Assembly (NCBI RefSeq): GCF_017491605.1
Contig: NZ_JAFGYY010000008.1
Coordinates: 1 to 64,000 of the forward strand
Source: Pseudomonas sp. 30_B
Lineage (GTDB): Bacteria > Pseudomonadota > Gammaproteobacteria > Pseudomonadales > Pseudomonadaceae
Reading direction: 5' to 3'
Length of the DNA: 64,000 nt
The position numbers were made by a program, and so were the translations under genes. Numbering within the stretch: position 1 is the stretch's first letter; each line of letters starts with the position of its first letter. This document shows positions 43,762 to 53,795 of the stretch, one piece after another. Below the pieces are notes generated by a model. The model was not told where the DNA came from, ran no database searches, and worked only from the letters and a program-made list of their open reading frames with translations.

Positions 43762-46700
43762 TCAGACAGTGTCGGTCTTGATCACATGGTCGCCCAGGAG
43801 GCCGTTGAGCACAGCCTGGGTATCGCCCGACGAGAGCACGCCGTTGCCCGCATGGCCGGCATACTTGGCGGACAGATCGACGTTGGCCAGGTCGATGGTC
43901 TGGGTCACTGGGCCGGTGCCGGTGGGCATGACGCCAATGCTGGTGGTGCCGGAGGTCACCGAGAAGTTCAGGTAGTGCGCCAAGGACGAAGCCGTGGCGG
44001 CCTCCCCCTGCAACAGGTCGGTGAGGTTCAGCGTGTCACCTTCGGCGATGTTGAAATCCTTGATCACATCGTGGCCGGTGTCGCCCGCCTTCCAGATGAA
44101 CTCATCCGCGCCGGTGCCGCCGTACATGATGTCGTCGCCGGGACCGCCAATCAGCTTGTCATTGCCGCCCTGGCCGAACATCAGGTCATTGCCCGCCCCG
44201 CCTTCGAGGATGTCATTGCCGCCAATGCTATCGCCTACGGCACTGAGCTCCGGGGCGTGCGCGGCGATGTAGTTGAGCAATTGCGCGGTGGACGGCGCCG
44301 TGCCGCCATTGGTGGCGGTCAGGTAGTCCACCAGTCCCTGGAGACCGGCACCGTTGTGAGTGCCCGCGGCATGGCCTGCCCAGCTCAGGTTATCGGTGTT
44401 GATGGAGTCGCCGAAGAGGATATCGTTGCCTGCACCGCCCACCAGGTGGTCATTCCCGAGCGGCTGCGCTGTACCTCCCTTGTCCCCCACCAGCACATCG
44501 CTGCCGTTGCCGCCCACGATATCGCCGCTCTTGTCGGCATCGGTCGGATTCGGAATGGTGTGCTGGGCCGTCGAGGTGCCGCTGTCGCTGTCATTGCTAC
44601 CCACCACCAGCAGGGTCGGGGTATTCATTTCCAGGCCAAGATTCAGGTTGGCATGGTCGCCATCGCCATCAGTGACGCCAACACCGAAGTTAAGCGCCAG
44701 GTCCGGCGGCAGCACGGCGCGGTCGGCGGACAGGGTCTGGACCCGGTAATCGCCATCGCTGCTGCCCAGTATCACCGTACTGAATCCGCTCTCCACCAGT
44801 TGGGCAGCCGAACCGGTGACGAAATGCCCATTGGTCAACAGGTTCCAGGTCGTGGTGTCGCCCTCCCCGGTACCGGCCGGCGGTACGAAGGTGCCGGTGG
44901 CCAGCAGCGCCCCGGCCGCACTCAGCACGCTCCAAGTGAGGGTGTCGCCGGTAGAGAGCTTCTGAACCTTGAAGCTCGCGTTATAGACGGTATCGCTGAA
45001 GGCGATGTTGAGTTGCTCACCGGTATCGATCGTGTTGTTGTCAATCCCCATACCATTGGTTGACGGGTTCACCAAGTGACCGGTGGTGGTGGTGAAGGTT
45101 GCGCTGAGTCCGGACGACGTCAGGGTGAACGAAGGTGCCGGCCCACTGGCAACGATCTTGGTCAGGTCATACCCCACCTGGGCAGTCGGCCGCGAATTGA
45201 CCACATCGAAGCTGTAGCTGCCGTCGCCATTGACCTGGAGCGTGAAGAAGGGCTTGTTGCCGGCATCCAGTGCAGTCAACAGGGAGCCGCCACCCGCCAG
45301 GCTGGTGACCACGTAGTGCAGGCCGCTGGGCGCGGTGTTGCCGCTGAGGTCGAAGCCCCCGGGACCGTCGGCACCGAAGTTGACGTCCAGGATGCCGTCC
45401 AGGTGGAAGCCTTTAGCATCGAAGACGTTCTGGATGGGCGGCAGCATGTTCACCGAGGGGCCGTCATCGGCGAAGGTCACTTTGCCGCCAAGGTCGAGGT
45501 TAGTGGAGGAGGTGGAGGTGTCACCGTCGAAGTCGGTGATGCTGGCGGTACCGTGCAACTGCACCAGGCCCGTATTGAGCATGGCCTGTTGGCTGTCATA
45601 GTTGCTGTCGCTGCCCGGCAGCGCATGGTCGATTGCGCTGTTCTGGGTCAGGGTGACTACCCCGGTACTGCTGTTCGCCGAGAGCGAGAAGACGGTATTG
45701 CCGGCGCTCACCGCCCCAAGGCTGTTGGCGGTGCTGCCGACGACCTGGCCACCGATGGTGTAGAGGTAAATTGCCGCGCCGCCACTGCTCAGCCCGGAGA
45801 AACTTCCCTGCGTCACGCCTGCACTCAATTGAAGTGCGTAGGTCCAACTCACCGCCGAGGCCGGGCTGTCGGCACCCGCACTCTGCTGGGTGACGGTGAA
45901 GGCACCGGAGAAGTCGGCCGTATCGTGGTCGGAGTTGGCACCGATGGTCAGGGCATCATGGGTTTCCAGCGCATCGATCTGAGCGTTGCTCAAGCCAACG
46001 CTGATGCTCGGACCATCGTCGTCGAAGGTGACCTTGCCACCCAGGTCAAGGCTCTTCGTGGCGTTGGCCTTGTCACCGTCAAAGTCAGTGATGCTCGCGG
46101 TGCCCTGCAGGCTCACCAGGTTGCTGCCCAGGGATATCTGCAGGTCACTGCCCGGCTTGGGATGATCGAGTTCGGAATACTGGGTCAGGGTCACCTTGCC
46201 GCTGCCGTCGACGCTGAGGCCGAACACGGTGTTACCGGCGGTCACGCCAGCCTGGGTGCTCGCCGTGCTGCCCACCACCTGATTGCCGATCTGGTACAGG
46301 TAGATGGTCTGCCCACCGCTGGTCAGGCCCGAGGAGGTCCCCGCGCCGACATCCAGGTGCACGGCATAGGTCCAGCTCACTGCCGAGGCTGGAGTGTCGG
46401 CACCGGCATTTTGCTGGGTGACGGTGAAGGCACCGGAGAAGTCGACCGTATCGTGGTCGGAGTTGGCACCGATGGTCAGGGCATCATGGGTTTCCAGTGC
46501 ATCGATCTGAGCGTTGCTCAAACCTACGCTGATGCTCGGACCGTCGTCATCGAAGGTGACCTTGCCACCCAGGTCAAGGCTCTTCGTGGCGTTGGCCTTG
46601 TCACCGTCAAAGTCGGTGATGCTCGCGGTGCCCTGCAGGCTCACCAGGTTGCTGCCCAGGGAGATCTGCAGGTCGCTGCCCGGCTTGGGATGATCGAGTT

Positions 46701-49700
46701 CGGCGTACTGGGTCAGGGTCACCTTGCCGCTGCCGTCGACGCTGAGGCCGAACACGGTGTTGCCGGCGGTCACGGTACCCTGAGTGCTCGCCGTGCTGCC
46801 CACCACCTGATTGCCGATCTGGTACAGGTAGATGGCCTGCCCGCCGCTGGTCAGGCCCGAGGAGGTCCCCGCGCCGACATCCAGGTGCACGGCATAGGTC
46901 CAGCTCACTGCCGAGGCTGGAGTGTCGGCACCGGCATTTTGCTGGGTGACGGTGAAGGCACCGGAGAAGTCGACCGTATCGTGGTCGGAGTTGGCACCAA
47001 TGGTCAGGGCATCATGGGTTTCCAGCGCATCGATCTGAGCGTTGCTCAAGCCAACGCTGATGCTCGGACCATCGTCGTCGAAGGTGACCTTGCCACCCAG
47101 GTCGAGGCTCTTCGTGGCGCTGGCCTTGTCACCGTCAAAGTCGGTGATGCTCGCGGTGCCCTGCAGGCTCACCAGGTCGCTGCCCAGGGAAATCTGCTGG
47201 TCACTGCCCGGCTTGGGATGATCGAGTTCGGCGTACTGGGTCAGGGTCACCTTGCCGCTGCCGTCGACGCTGAGGCCGAACACCGTGTTGCCGGCAAGCA
47301 CACCGCCCTGGGTAGTGGCCGTGCTGCCCACCACCTGATTGCCGATCTGGTACAGGTAGATGGTCTGCCCACCGCTGGTCAGGCCCGAGGAGGTCCCCGC
47401 GCCGACATCCAGGTGCACGGCATAGGTCCAGCTCACTGCCGAGGCTGGAGTGTCGGCACCGGCATTTTGCTGGGTGACGGTGAAGGCACCGGAGAAGTCG
47501 ACCGTATCGTGGTCGGAGTTGGCACCGATGGTCAGGGCATCATGGGTTTCCAGCGCATCGATCTGAGCGTTGCTCAAACCTACGCTGATGCTCGGACCGT
47601 CGTCATCGAAGGTGACCTTGCCACCCAGGTCGAGGCTCTTCGTGGCGCTGGCCTTGTCACCGTCAAAGTCGGTGATGCTCGCGGTGCCCTGCAGGCTCAC
47701 CAGGTTGCTGCCCAGGGAGATCTGCAGGTCACTGCCCGGCTTGGGATGATCGAGTTCGGCATATTGGGTCAGGGTCACCTTGCCGCTGCCGTCGACGCTC
47801 AGGTCGAACACCGTGTTGCCGGCAAGCACACCGCCCTGGGTAGTGGCCGTGCTGCCCACCACCTGATTGCCGATCTGGTACAGGTAGATGGCCTGCCCAC
47901 CGCTGGTCAGGCCCGAGGAGGTCCCCGCGCCGACATCCAGGTGCACGGCATAGGTCCAGCTCACTGCCGAGGCCGGAGTGTCGGCACCGGCATTTTGCTG
48001 GGTGACGGTGAAGGCACCGGAGAAGTCCACCGTATCGTGGTCGGAGTTGGCACCGATGGTCAGGGCATCATGGGTTTCCAGCGCATCGATCTGAGCGTTG
48101 CTCAAGCCAACGCTGATGCTCGGACCGTCATCATCGAAGGTCACCTTGCCGCCCAGGTCGAGACTGGCGGTGGAAGTGGCCTTGTCGCCGTCGAAGTCGG
48201 TGATGCTCGCGGTGCCCTGCAGGCTCACCAGGTCGCTGCCCAGGGAAATCTGCTGGTCACTGCCCGGCTTGGGATGATCGAGTTCGGCGTACTGGGTCAG
48301 GGTGACCTTGCCGCTGCCGTCGACACTCAGGCCGAACACGGTGTTGCCGGCGGTCACGCCAGCCTGAGTGCTCGCCGTGCTGCCCACCACCTGCGTGCCG
48401 ATCTGGTACAGGTAGATGGTCTGGCCGCCGCTGGTCAGGCCGGAGGCGGTGCCGCCCGCCACGTCCAGATGCATGGCATAGGTCCAGCTCACTGCCGAGG
48501 CAGGGATGTCGGCGCCAGCGATTTCCTGGGTGATGGTGAAGGCACCGGAGAAGTCCACCGTATCGTGGTCGGAGGCATCGCCAATAGTCAGCGCGTCATG
48601 GGTTTCCAGACTGCCGACCTGAGCATCACTGAGGCTGATGTTGCTGCTCGGGGTGTCGTCGTCGAAGGTCACCTTACCGCCCAGGTCAAGACTGGCGGTG
48701 GAGGTGGCCTTGTCACCGTCGAAGTCGGTGATGCTCGCTGTACCCTGCAGGCTCACCAGGTCGCTGCCCAGGGAGATCTGTTGATCATGGTCGGGCTGGG
48801 TATGATCGATAGCAGCGTACTGGGTCAGGGTCACCTTGCCGCTGCCGTCAACGCTCAAGCCGAACACGGTGTTGCCGGGGGTCACACCCGCCAAGGTGCT
48901 GGAGGTGCTACCCACTACCTGCGTGCCAACCTGGTACAGGAAGATGGCCTGGCCACCGCTGCTCAGACCGGAAGCGGTGCCGCCCGCCACGTCCAGGTGC
49001 ACAGCATAGGTCCAGCTCACTGCCGAGGCCGGAGTATCGGCACCGCTGTTCTGCTGGGTGATGACGAAGGCACCGGAGAAGTCGGTCGTCGCAGTGTCGG
49101 AGGCGTTACCAATGGTCAGATGATCATGGGTTTCCAGGTTACCGATCTCGGCATTGCCGAGGCCCACGCTGATGCTCGGACCATCGTCGTTGAAGGTCAC
49201 CTTGCCGCCCAGGTCGAGACTGGCGGTGGAGGTGGCCTTGTCGCCGTCGAAGTCGGTGATGCTCGCGGTGCCCTGCAGACTCACCAGGTCGCTGCCCAGG
49301 GAGATCTGCTGGTCACTGCCCGGCTTGGGATGATCGAGTTCGGCATATTGGGTCAGGGTGACCTTGCCGCTGCCGTCGACACTCAGGCCGAACACGGTGT
49401 TGCTGGTATCCACCGCACCTTGGGTGCTGGCCGTGCTGCCCACCACCTGATTGCCGATCTGGTACAGGTAGATGGTCTGCCCACCGCTGGTCAGGCCGGA
49501 GGCGGTGCCGCCCGCCACGTCCAGATGCACGGCATAGGTCCAGCTCACCGCCGAGGCCGGAGTATCGGCGCCGCTGCTCTGCTGGGTGACCGTGAAGGCG
49601 CCGGAGAAGTCCACGGTATCGTGGTCGGAGGCATTGCCGATAGTCAGCGCGTCCTGGGTTTCCAGGTCAGCGATCTGTGCGCCACTGAGATCGGCGGTAA

Positions 49701-52700
49701 TGCTCGGGCCATCGTCGTTGAAGGTCACCTTGCCGCCCAGGTCGAGACTGGCGGTGGACGTGGCCTTGTCGCCGTCGAAGTCGGTGATGCTCGCGGTGCC
49801 CTGCAGGCTCACTAGGTCGCTGCCCAGGGAGATCTGCTGGTCACTGCCCGGCTTGGGATGATCGAGTTCGGCGTACTGGGTAAGGGTCACCTTGCCGCTG
49901 CCGTCGACGCTGAGGCCGAACACGGTGTTGCCGGCGGTCACGGTACCCTGAGTGCTCGCCGTGCTGCCCACCACCTGATTGCCGATCTGGTACAGGTAGA
50001 TGGTCTGCCCTCCGCTGGTCAGGCCCGAGGAGGTCCCCGCGCCGACATCCAGATGCACGGCATAGGTCCAGCTCACCGCCGAGGCCGGAGTATCGGCACC
50101 GCTGCTCTGCTGGGTGATGGCGAAGGCACCGGAGAAATCGGTTGTATCGCTGTCGGAAGCGTTACCGATGGTCAGGTGATCATGGGTTTCCAGACCGCCG
50201 ACCTGGGCATTGCTGAGACCCACGCTGATGCTCGGACCGTCGTCATCGAAGGTCACCTTGCCGCCGAGATCCAGGCTCGCCGTAGAGGTGGCCTTGTCGC
50301 CGTCGAAGTCGGTAATGCTCGCCGTGCCTTGCAGGCTCACCAGGTCGCTGCCCAGGGAGATCTGCTGGTCACTGCCCGACTTGGGATGGTCGAGTTCGGC
50401 GTACTGGGTCAGGGTGACCTTGCCGCTACCGTCGACACTCAGGCCGAACACGGTGTTGCCGGCGGTCACGCCAGCCTGAGTGCTCGCCGTGCTGCCCACC
50501 ACCTGATTGCCGATCTGGTACAGGTAGATGGTCTGCCCACCGCTGGTCAGGCCGGAGGCGGTGCCGCCCGCCACGTCCAGATGCACGGCATAGGTCCAGC
50601 TCACCGCCGAGGCCGGAGTATCGGCACCACTGCTCTGCTGGGTGATGGCGAAGGCACCGGAGAAATCGGTTGTATCGCTGTCGGAGGCGTTACCGATGGT
50701 CAGGTGATCATGGGTTTCCAGGTTACCGATCTCGGCATTGCCGGGGCCAACGTGGATGCTAGGGCCGTCGTCATGGAAGGTCACCTTGCCGCCCAGGTCG
50801 AGACTGGCGGTAGAGGTAGCCTTGTCACCGTCGAAGTCGGTGATGCTGGCAGTGCCCTGCAGGCTGACCAGACCGGTATCAAGGGAAATCTGCTGATCAT
50901 GCCCCGGCTGGGTATGGTCGAGTTCGGCGTATTGGGTCAGGGTCACCTTGCCGCTGCCGTCGACGCTGAGGCCGAACACAGTGTTGCCGGGGGTCACGCC
51001 AGCCAGGGTGCTGGCCGTGCTGCCCACCACCTGGTTGCCAACCTGATACAGGAAGATGGCCTGGCCGCCGCTGGAAAGCCCCGAAGCGCTGCCACCGGGA
51101 ACGTCCAGGTGCACGCTGTAGCTCCAGCTCACCGCCGAGGCCGGGGTGTCGGCGCCGCTGCTCTGCTGGGTGATGGTGAAGACGCCGGAGAAGTTGGCCG
51201 TAGAACTGTCCGAAGCGCCGCCGATGGTCAGCGCATCATGGGTCTCCAGAGCCCCCGCCTGCGCACCATTGACGCCAACGCCAATGCTTGGGCGATCGTC
51301 GCTGAAGGCCACCTTGCCACCGAGATCGAGGCTTGCCGAAGAGGTGGCCTTGTCACCGTCGAAGTCGGTGATGCTGGCGGTGCCCTGCAGGCTGACCAGA
51401 CCGGTATCGAGAGAGATCTGCTGATCATGGCCCGGCTTGGGATGATCGAGTTCGGCGTACTGGGTCAGGGTGACCTTGCCGCTACCGTCGACACTCAGGC
51501 CGAACACGGTGTTGCCGGCGGTCACGCCAGCCTGAGTGCTCGCAGTGCTGCCCACCACCTGATTGCCGATCTGATACAGGTAGATGGCCTGGCCGCCGCT
51601 GGAAAGCCCCGAAGCGCTGCCACCGGGAACGTCCAGGTGCACGGCATAGGTCCAGCTCACCACCGAGGCCGGAGTGTCGGCACCGCTGCTCTGCTGGGTG
51701 ATGGTGAAGGCACCGGAGAAGTCGGCCGTGGAGCTGTCGGAAGCGCTACCGATGGTCAGCGCATCATGGGTAACCAGGGCTCCCACCTGCCCCTCGCCAA
51801 GGCCGATCACAATGCTCGGACCATCATCGGCGAAGCTCACGCGGCCACCCAGGTCCAGCGTACTGGAGGACGTAGCGGTGTCGCCGTCACGGTCGGTGAC
51901 CACCACCGTGCCCTGCAACTGCACCAGGCCCAGGTCGAGCACGGCGTGCTGGCCGGCGAAGTTGGCGTCGCTGCCCGGCTGTGCATGGTCGATCGCGCTG
52001 AACTGGGTCAGGGTGACCACGCCGGTGCTGCCGTTCACCGACAGCGAGAAGATGGTGTTCGCCGCAGAGACACCGGCCACGCTGGCGGAGGTGGACGCCA
52101 CGATCACGCCGCCGATGCTGTGCAGGAAGATGGCGGCGCCGCCGCTGGTCAATCCGGAGTTGCTGCCGTCGGCGCCGGCCAGATGGAGGCTGTAGCTCAG
52201 CACGGTGCTGCCGGCACCGTCGGCGCCGTAGTTGGCATTGACCTGGAAGGCCGCGCTGAAATCGGCGCTGTTGCTATCGGACGCAACGCCCAGGGTAGCG
52301 GCGTCGTGGGTCAGCAACGCGCCGTCCACCCCACCGTTGGCGGAAAGCGCAGCACTCGGCAGGGCGTCGACGATACCGACGGCCAGGTTGCTGGTGCTGG
52401 TGCCTCCAGTGCCGTCAGTGATGGTGTAGGGCACGTTGAGGGTCAGGGTGTCCTGCCCCGCCCCCGGATGGTCCACCGGCTGCAGCAGGGTGAGTTCGAA
52501 GGCGCCGGTGTTGATGTTGGTCAGCGTCAGGGTGAACACCGGAGTGCCGTTGGCACTGGCGGTGAGCGTATGGCCATCGGCGCTGACGGTGTAGGTCAGC
52601 GGCACGCCGCCGGACGTCAGGTTGGGCAGGCCGGCCGTGCCCCAGGTGAAACCGCCGACGCCATTGGAGCCGAAGTCGTAGTTCAGACTGCCGCCCTGAG

Positions 52701-53313
52701 TCGCGCCACCGGGGCCGCCCAAGGCATTTTCACCGATGCTGATGGCACCGGGACCGGAGCTGGACGCCTCATCGAGCGGCGCGGCAACGCGGTCTTGCGG
52801 GAACAATGGGCCCCAGGTGATCGGGCCGGTAGGGAAACCGATCTCCGGGCCGACATGCCCGGCAACCTCGGTCAGGAGTACGAAGGAGTGCCCACCGCCC
52901 GGCTGCCCGTTGGCACCGCCGGCAGTACCGGCACTCGGGCCGGCGGCGGTGGCTTCGGCTGCCTTGGTCGGGTCCACGCCAGCGGCGATTGCCGCTTGCA
53001 GGGCCTTCACATCAGTGATGTCCTGCTTGGTCGGTGTCGCGGGCTGCTGGGTGACAGCCTGCTGTTGCTGGCCGTCCTGCGAGTGGTGGGCTGCAGACTG
53101 CAGCTGCGCGGTCATGGGAAGGGAGCTGTCGCGCCCGAGGGTGATTTCGCCGCCGCCGGCGATTTTCAACACTACAGAGCCATGGGCACCGGTGACCAGC
53201 TGTTCACCAACGAACACCTTGTCTCCCTGGCTCAAAGGACGACGCGATCCATCGGCGGCTACCGCAAACACTTCGCCGACCACTTTACTGACGACACCCA
53301 TCAACGTAGCCAT
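43762..53313 (-). CDS. Giant LapA/BapA-like RTX adhesin
   Basis: 3183 residues. N-terminal retention module (about 1-80, MATLMGVVSKVVGEVFAVAADG), then a linker with TAAG at 122-125, the di-alanine type site cut by LapG proteases. Thirteen T1SS-143-like repeats follow (316-2615), eleven of exactly 176 residues, then a carbohydrate-binding-like region, RTX nonapeptides (GGNGSDVLVGD, GGAGNDILFGD, GGAGNDLMFGQGGNDKLIGGPGDD) that bind calcium, and a C-terminal type I secretion signal. Exported by the divergent TolC-ABC-HlyD system. lapD/lapG are not in the window. The start has AGGAAGG upstream. Could be the BapA orthologue; the symbol is left open because repeats obscure orthology. Confidence 0.93.
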   Translation of the reverse strand: MATLMGVVSKVVGEVFAVAADGSRRPLSQGDKVFVGEQLVTGAHGSVVLKIAGGGEITLGRDSSLPMTAQLQSAAHHSQDGQQQQAVTQQPATPTKQDITDVKALQAAIAAGVDPTKAAEATAAGPSAGTAGGANGQPGGGHSFVLLTEVAGHVGPEIGFPTGPITWGPLFPQDRVAAPLDEASSSGPGAISIGENALGGPGGATQGGSLNYDFGSNGVGGFTWGTAGLPNLTSGGVPLTYTVSADGHTLTASANGTPVFTLTLTNINTGAFELTLLQPVDHPGAGQDTLTLNVPYTITDGTGGTSTSNLAVGIVDALPSAALSANGGVDGALLTHDAATLGVASDSNSADFSAAFQVNANYGADGAGSTVLSYSLHLAGADGSNSGLTSGGAAIFLHSIGGVIVASTSASVAGVSAANTIFSLSVNGSTGVVTLTQFSAIDHAQPGSDANFAGQHAVLDLGLVQLQGTVVVTDRDGDTATSSSTLDLGGRVSFADDGPSIVIGLGEGQVGALVTHDALTIGSASDSSTADFSGAFTITQQSSGADTPASVVSWTYAVHLDVPGGSASGLSSGGQAIYLYQIGNQVVGSTASTQAGVTAGNTVFGLSVDGSGKVTLTQYAELDHPKPGHDQQISLDTGLVSLQGTASITDFDGDKATSSASLDLGGKVAFSDDRPSIGVGVNGAQAGALETHDALTIGGASDSSTANFSGVFTITQQSSGADTPASAVSWSYSVHLDVPGGSASGLSSGGQAIFLYQVGNQVVGSTASTLAGVTPGNTVFGLSVDGSGKVTLTQYAELDHTQPGHDQQISLDTGLVSLQGTASITDFDGDKATSTASLDLGGKVTFHDDGPSIHVGPGNAEIGNLETHDHLTIGNASDSDTTDFSGAFAITQQSSGADTPASAVSWTYAVHLDVAGGTASGLTSGGQTIYLYQIGNQVVGSTASTQAGVTAGNTVFGLSVDGSGKVTLTQYAELDHPKSGSDQQISLGSDLVSLQGTASITDFDGDKATSTASLDLGGKVTFDDDGPSISVGLSNAQVGGLETHDHLTIGNASDSDTTDFSGAFAITQQSSGADTPASAVSWTYAVHLDVGAGTSSGLTSGGQTIYLYQIGNQVVGSTASTQGTVTAGNTVFGLSVDGSGKVTLTQYAELDHPKPGSDQQISLGSDLVSLQGTASITDFDGDKATSTASLDLGGKVTFNDDGPSITADLSGAQIADLETQDALTIGNASDHDTVDFSGAFTVTQQSSGADTPASAVSWTYAVHLDVAGGTASGLTSGGQTIYLYQIGNQVVGSTASTQGAVDTSNTVFGLSVDGSGKVTLTQYAELDHPKPGSDQQISLGSDLVSLQGTASITDFDGDKATSTASLDLGGKVTFNDDGPSISVGLGNAEIGNLETHDHLTIGNASDTATTDFSGAFVITQQNSGADTPASAVSWTYAVHLDVAGGTASGLSSGGQAIFLYQVGTQVVGSTSSTLAGVTPGNTVFGLSVDGSGKVTLTQYAAIDHTQPDHDQQISLGSDLVSLQGTASITDFDGDKATSTASLDLGGKVTFDDDTPSSNISLSDAQVGSLETHDALTIGDASDHDTVDFSGAFTITQEIAGADIPASAVSWTYAMHLDVAGGTASGLTSGGQTIYLYQIGTQVVGSTASTQAGVTAGNTVFGLSVDGSGKVTLTQYAELDHPKPGSDQQISLGSDLVSLQGTASITDFDGDKATSTASLDLGGKVTFDDDGPSISVGLSNAQIDALETHDALTIGANSDHDTVDFSGAFTVTQQNAGADTPASAVSWTYAVHLDVGAGTSSGLTSGGQAIYLYQIGNQVVGSTATTQGGVLAGNTVFDLSVDGSGKVTLTQYAELDHPKPGSDLQISLGSNLVSLQGTASITDFDGDKASATKSLDLGGKVTFDDDGPSISVGLSNAQIDALETHDALTIGANSDHDTVDFSGAFTVTQQNAGADTPASAVSWTYAVHLDVGAGTSSGLTSGGQTIYLYQIGNQVVGSTATTQGGVLAGNTVFGLSVDGSGKVTLTQYAELDHPKPGSDQQISLGSDLVSLQGTASITDFDGDKASATKSLDLGGKVTFDDDGPSISVGLSNAQIDALETHDALTIGANSDHDTVDFSGAFTVTQQNAGADTPASAVSWTYAVHLDVGAGTSSGLTSGGQAIYLYQIGNQVVGSTASTQGTVTAGNTVFGLSVDGSGKVTLTQYAELDHPKPGSDLQISLGSNLVSLQGTASITDFDGDKANATKSLDLGGKVTFDDDGPSISVGLSNAQIDALETHDALTIGANSDHDTVDFSGAFTVTQQNAGADTPASAVSWTYAVHLDVGAGTSSGLTSGGQTIYLYQIGNQVVGSTASTQAGVTAGNTVFGLSVDGSGKVTLTQYSELDHPKPGSDLQISLGSNLVSLQGTASITDFDGDKANATKSLDLGGKVTFDDDGPSISVGLSNAQIDALETHDALTIGANSDHDTADFSGAFTVTQQSAGADSPASAVSWTYALQLSAGVTQGSFSGLSSGGAAIYLYTIGGQVVGSTANSLGAVSAGNTVFSLSANSSTGVVTLTQNSAIDHALPGSDSNYDSQQAMLNTGLVQLHGTASITDFDGDTSTSSTNLDLGGKVTFADDGPSVNMLPPIQNVFDAKGFHLDGILDVNFGADGPGGFDLSGNTAPSGLHYVVTSLAGGGSLLTALDAGNKPFFTLQVNGDGSYSFDVVNSRPTAQVGYDLTKIVASGPAPSFTLTSSGLSATFTTTTGHLVNPSTNGMGIDNNTIDTGEQLNIAFSDTVYNASFKVQKLSTGDTLTWSVLSAAGALLATGTFVPPAGTGEGDTTTWNLLTNGHFVTGSAAQLVESGFSTVILGSSDGDYRVQTLSADRAVLPPDLALNFGVGVTDGDGDHANLNLGLEMNTPTLLVVGSNDSDSGTSTAQHTIPNPTDADKSGDIVGGNGSDVLVGDKGGTAQPLGNDHLVGGAGNDILFGDSINTDNLSWAGHAAGTHNGAGLQGLVDYLTATNGGTAPSTAQLLNYIAAHAPELSAVGDSIGGNDILEGGAGNDLMFGQGGNDKLIGGPGDDIMYGGTGADEFIWKAGDTGHDVIKDFNIAEGDTLNLTDLLQGEAATASSLAHYLNFSVTSGTTSIGVMPTGTGPVTQTIDLANVDLSAKYAGHAGNGVLSSGDTQAVLNGLLGDHVIKTDTV
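45470..52368 (-). repeat. Tandem coding repeats, 13 units of ~528 bp
   Basis: Unit starts step by 528 bases (for example 48132, 47604, 47076, 46548, 46020). Units 9-12 are nearly identical at DNA level; units 1 and 13 at the ends are most divergent (180 and ~184 residues). Ideal substrate for copy-number change and a likely assembly trouble spot. Confidence 0.95.
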
Positions 53314-53795
53314 GAGTCCTTCCTCCGCTCCACTGCCTGAACCGGTTCCACCGGCATGCAGCTATCCGAAACAGGCCAAGGCACGCTTGTGTATTCGGAT
53401 GCGCGAAGAAAGTTGCGAAGGTGGCGAAAAGGACTGGTGGCGTCTCAGCATCAAAAAGCCAGCGACATTTTTTTGTCACTACGACGACGCTTTTTCGTGT
53501 CCTTCTGCTGTAGTCCCCGCCCTAACTGCTCCAAACCGTACCTGGCTTCGTTTACAAGCACCGTCCTCGCCCATACCCGGGAAATACCGGGGCTTGCAGG
53601 CTTAAACAATGTGCTGCTTTTCAGATGTCTCATAAGATTTTTTCTGAATAAGTCTTGTGAAAAATTCTTCTGAGCTGTTTGGAAAGTTGTTCTTAGCTGT
53701 GATGTTACAGGCGTGAAACGCTTGATAAGAGAAAAAAGCCAAAAAATTGGCGACTCAAAGGGCATCACAGGTAAGAGAACGCTAGGAGCAAAGCC
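53314..53795. other. Divergent promoter region adhesin / secretion system
   Basis: 482 bases, markedly AT-richer than the rest of the window from about 53590 on. It must hold promoters for both the adhesin (minus) and the secretion operon (plus). No repeat of the REP type is seen. One 14-base palindrome is listed separately. Confidence 0.7.
53738..53751. promoter_or_regulatory. FleQ-box-like palindrome
   Basis: GCCAAAAAATTGGC agrees with the FleQ consensus GTCAATAAATTGAC at 11 of 14 positions, with the same length and centre. FleQ is known to control lap genes and exopolysaccharide operons in response to c-di-GMP. It lies 45 bases before the TolC-type gene. Role inferred. Confidence 0.45.

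Noticed and set aside
45470..52368. CRISPR-like array from regular repeats
   Set aside because: Unit length 528 bases with no spacers; the repeats are in-frame protein domains and there are no cas genes.
45076..53340. Two very long plus-strand open frames (1579 and 1160 codons) across the adhesin gene
   Set aside because: They lie antisense to the giant adhesin; high GC and the exact 528-base period (a multiple of three) keep the opposite frame open and make it repetitive. The sense frame has signal, RTX and secretion features; the antisense product has none.
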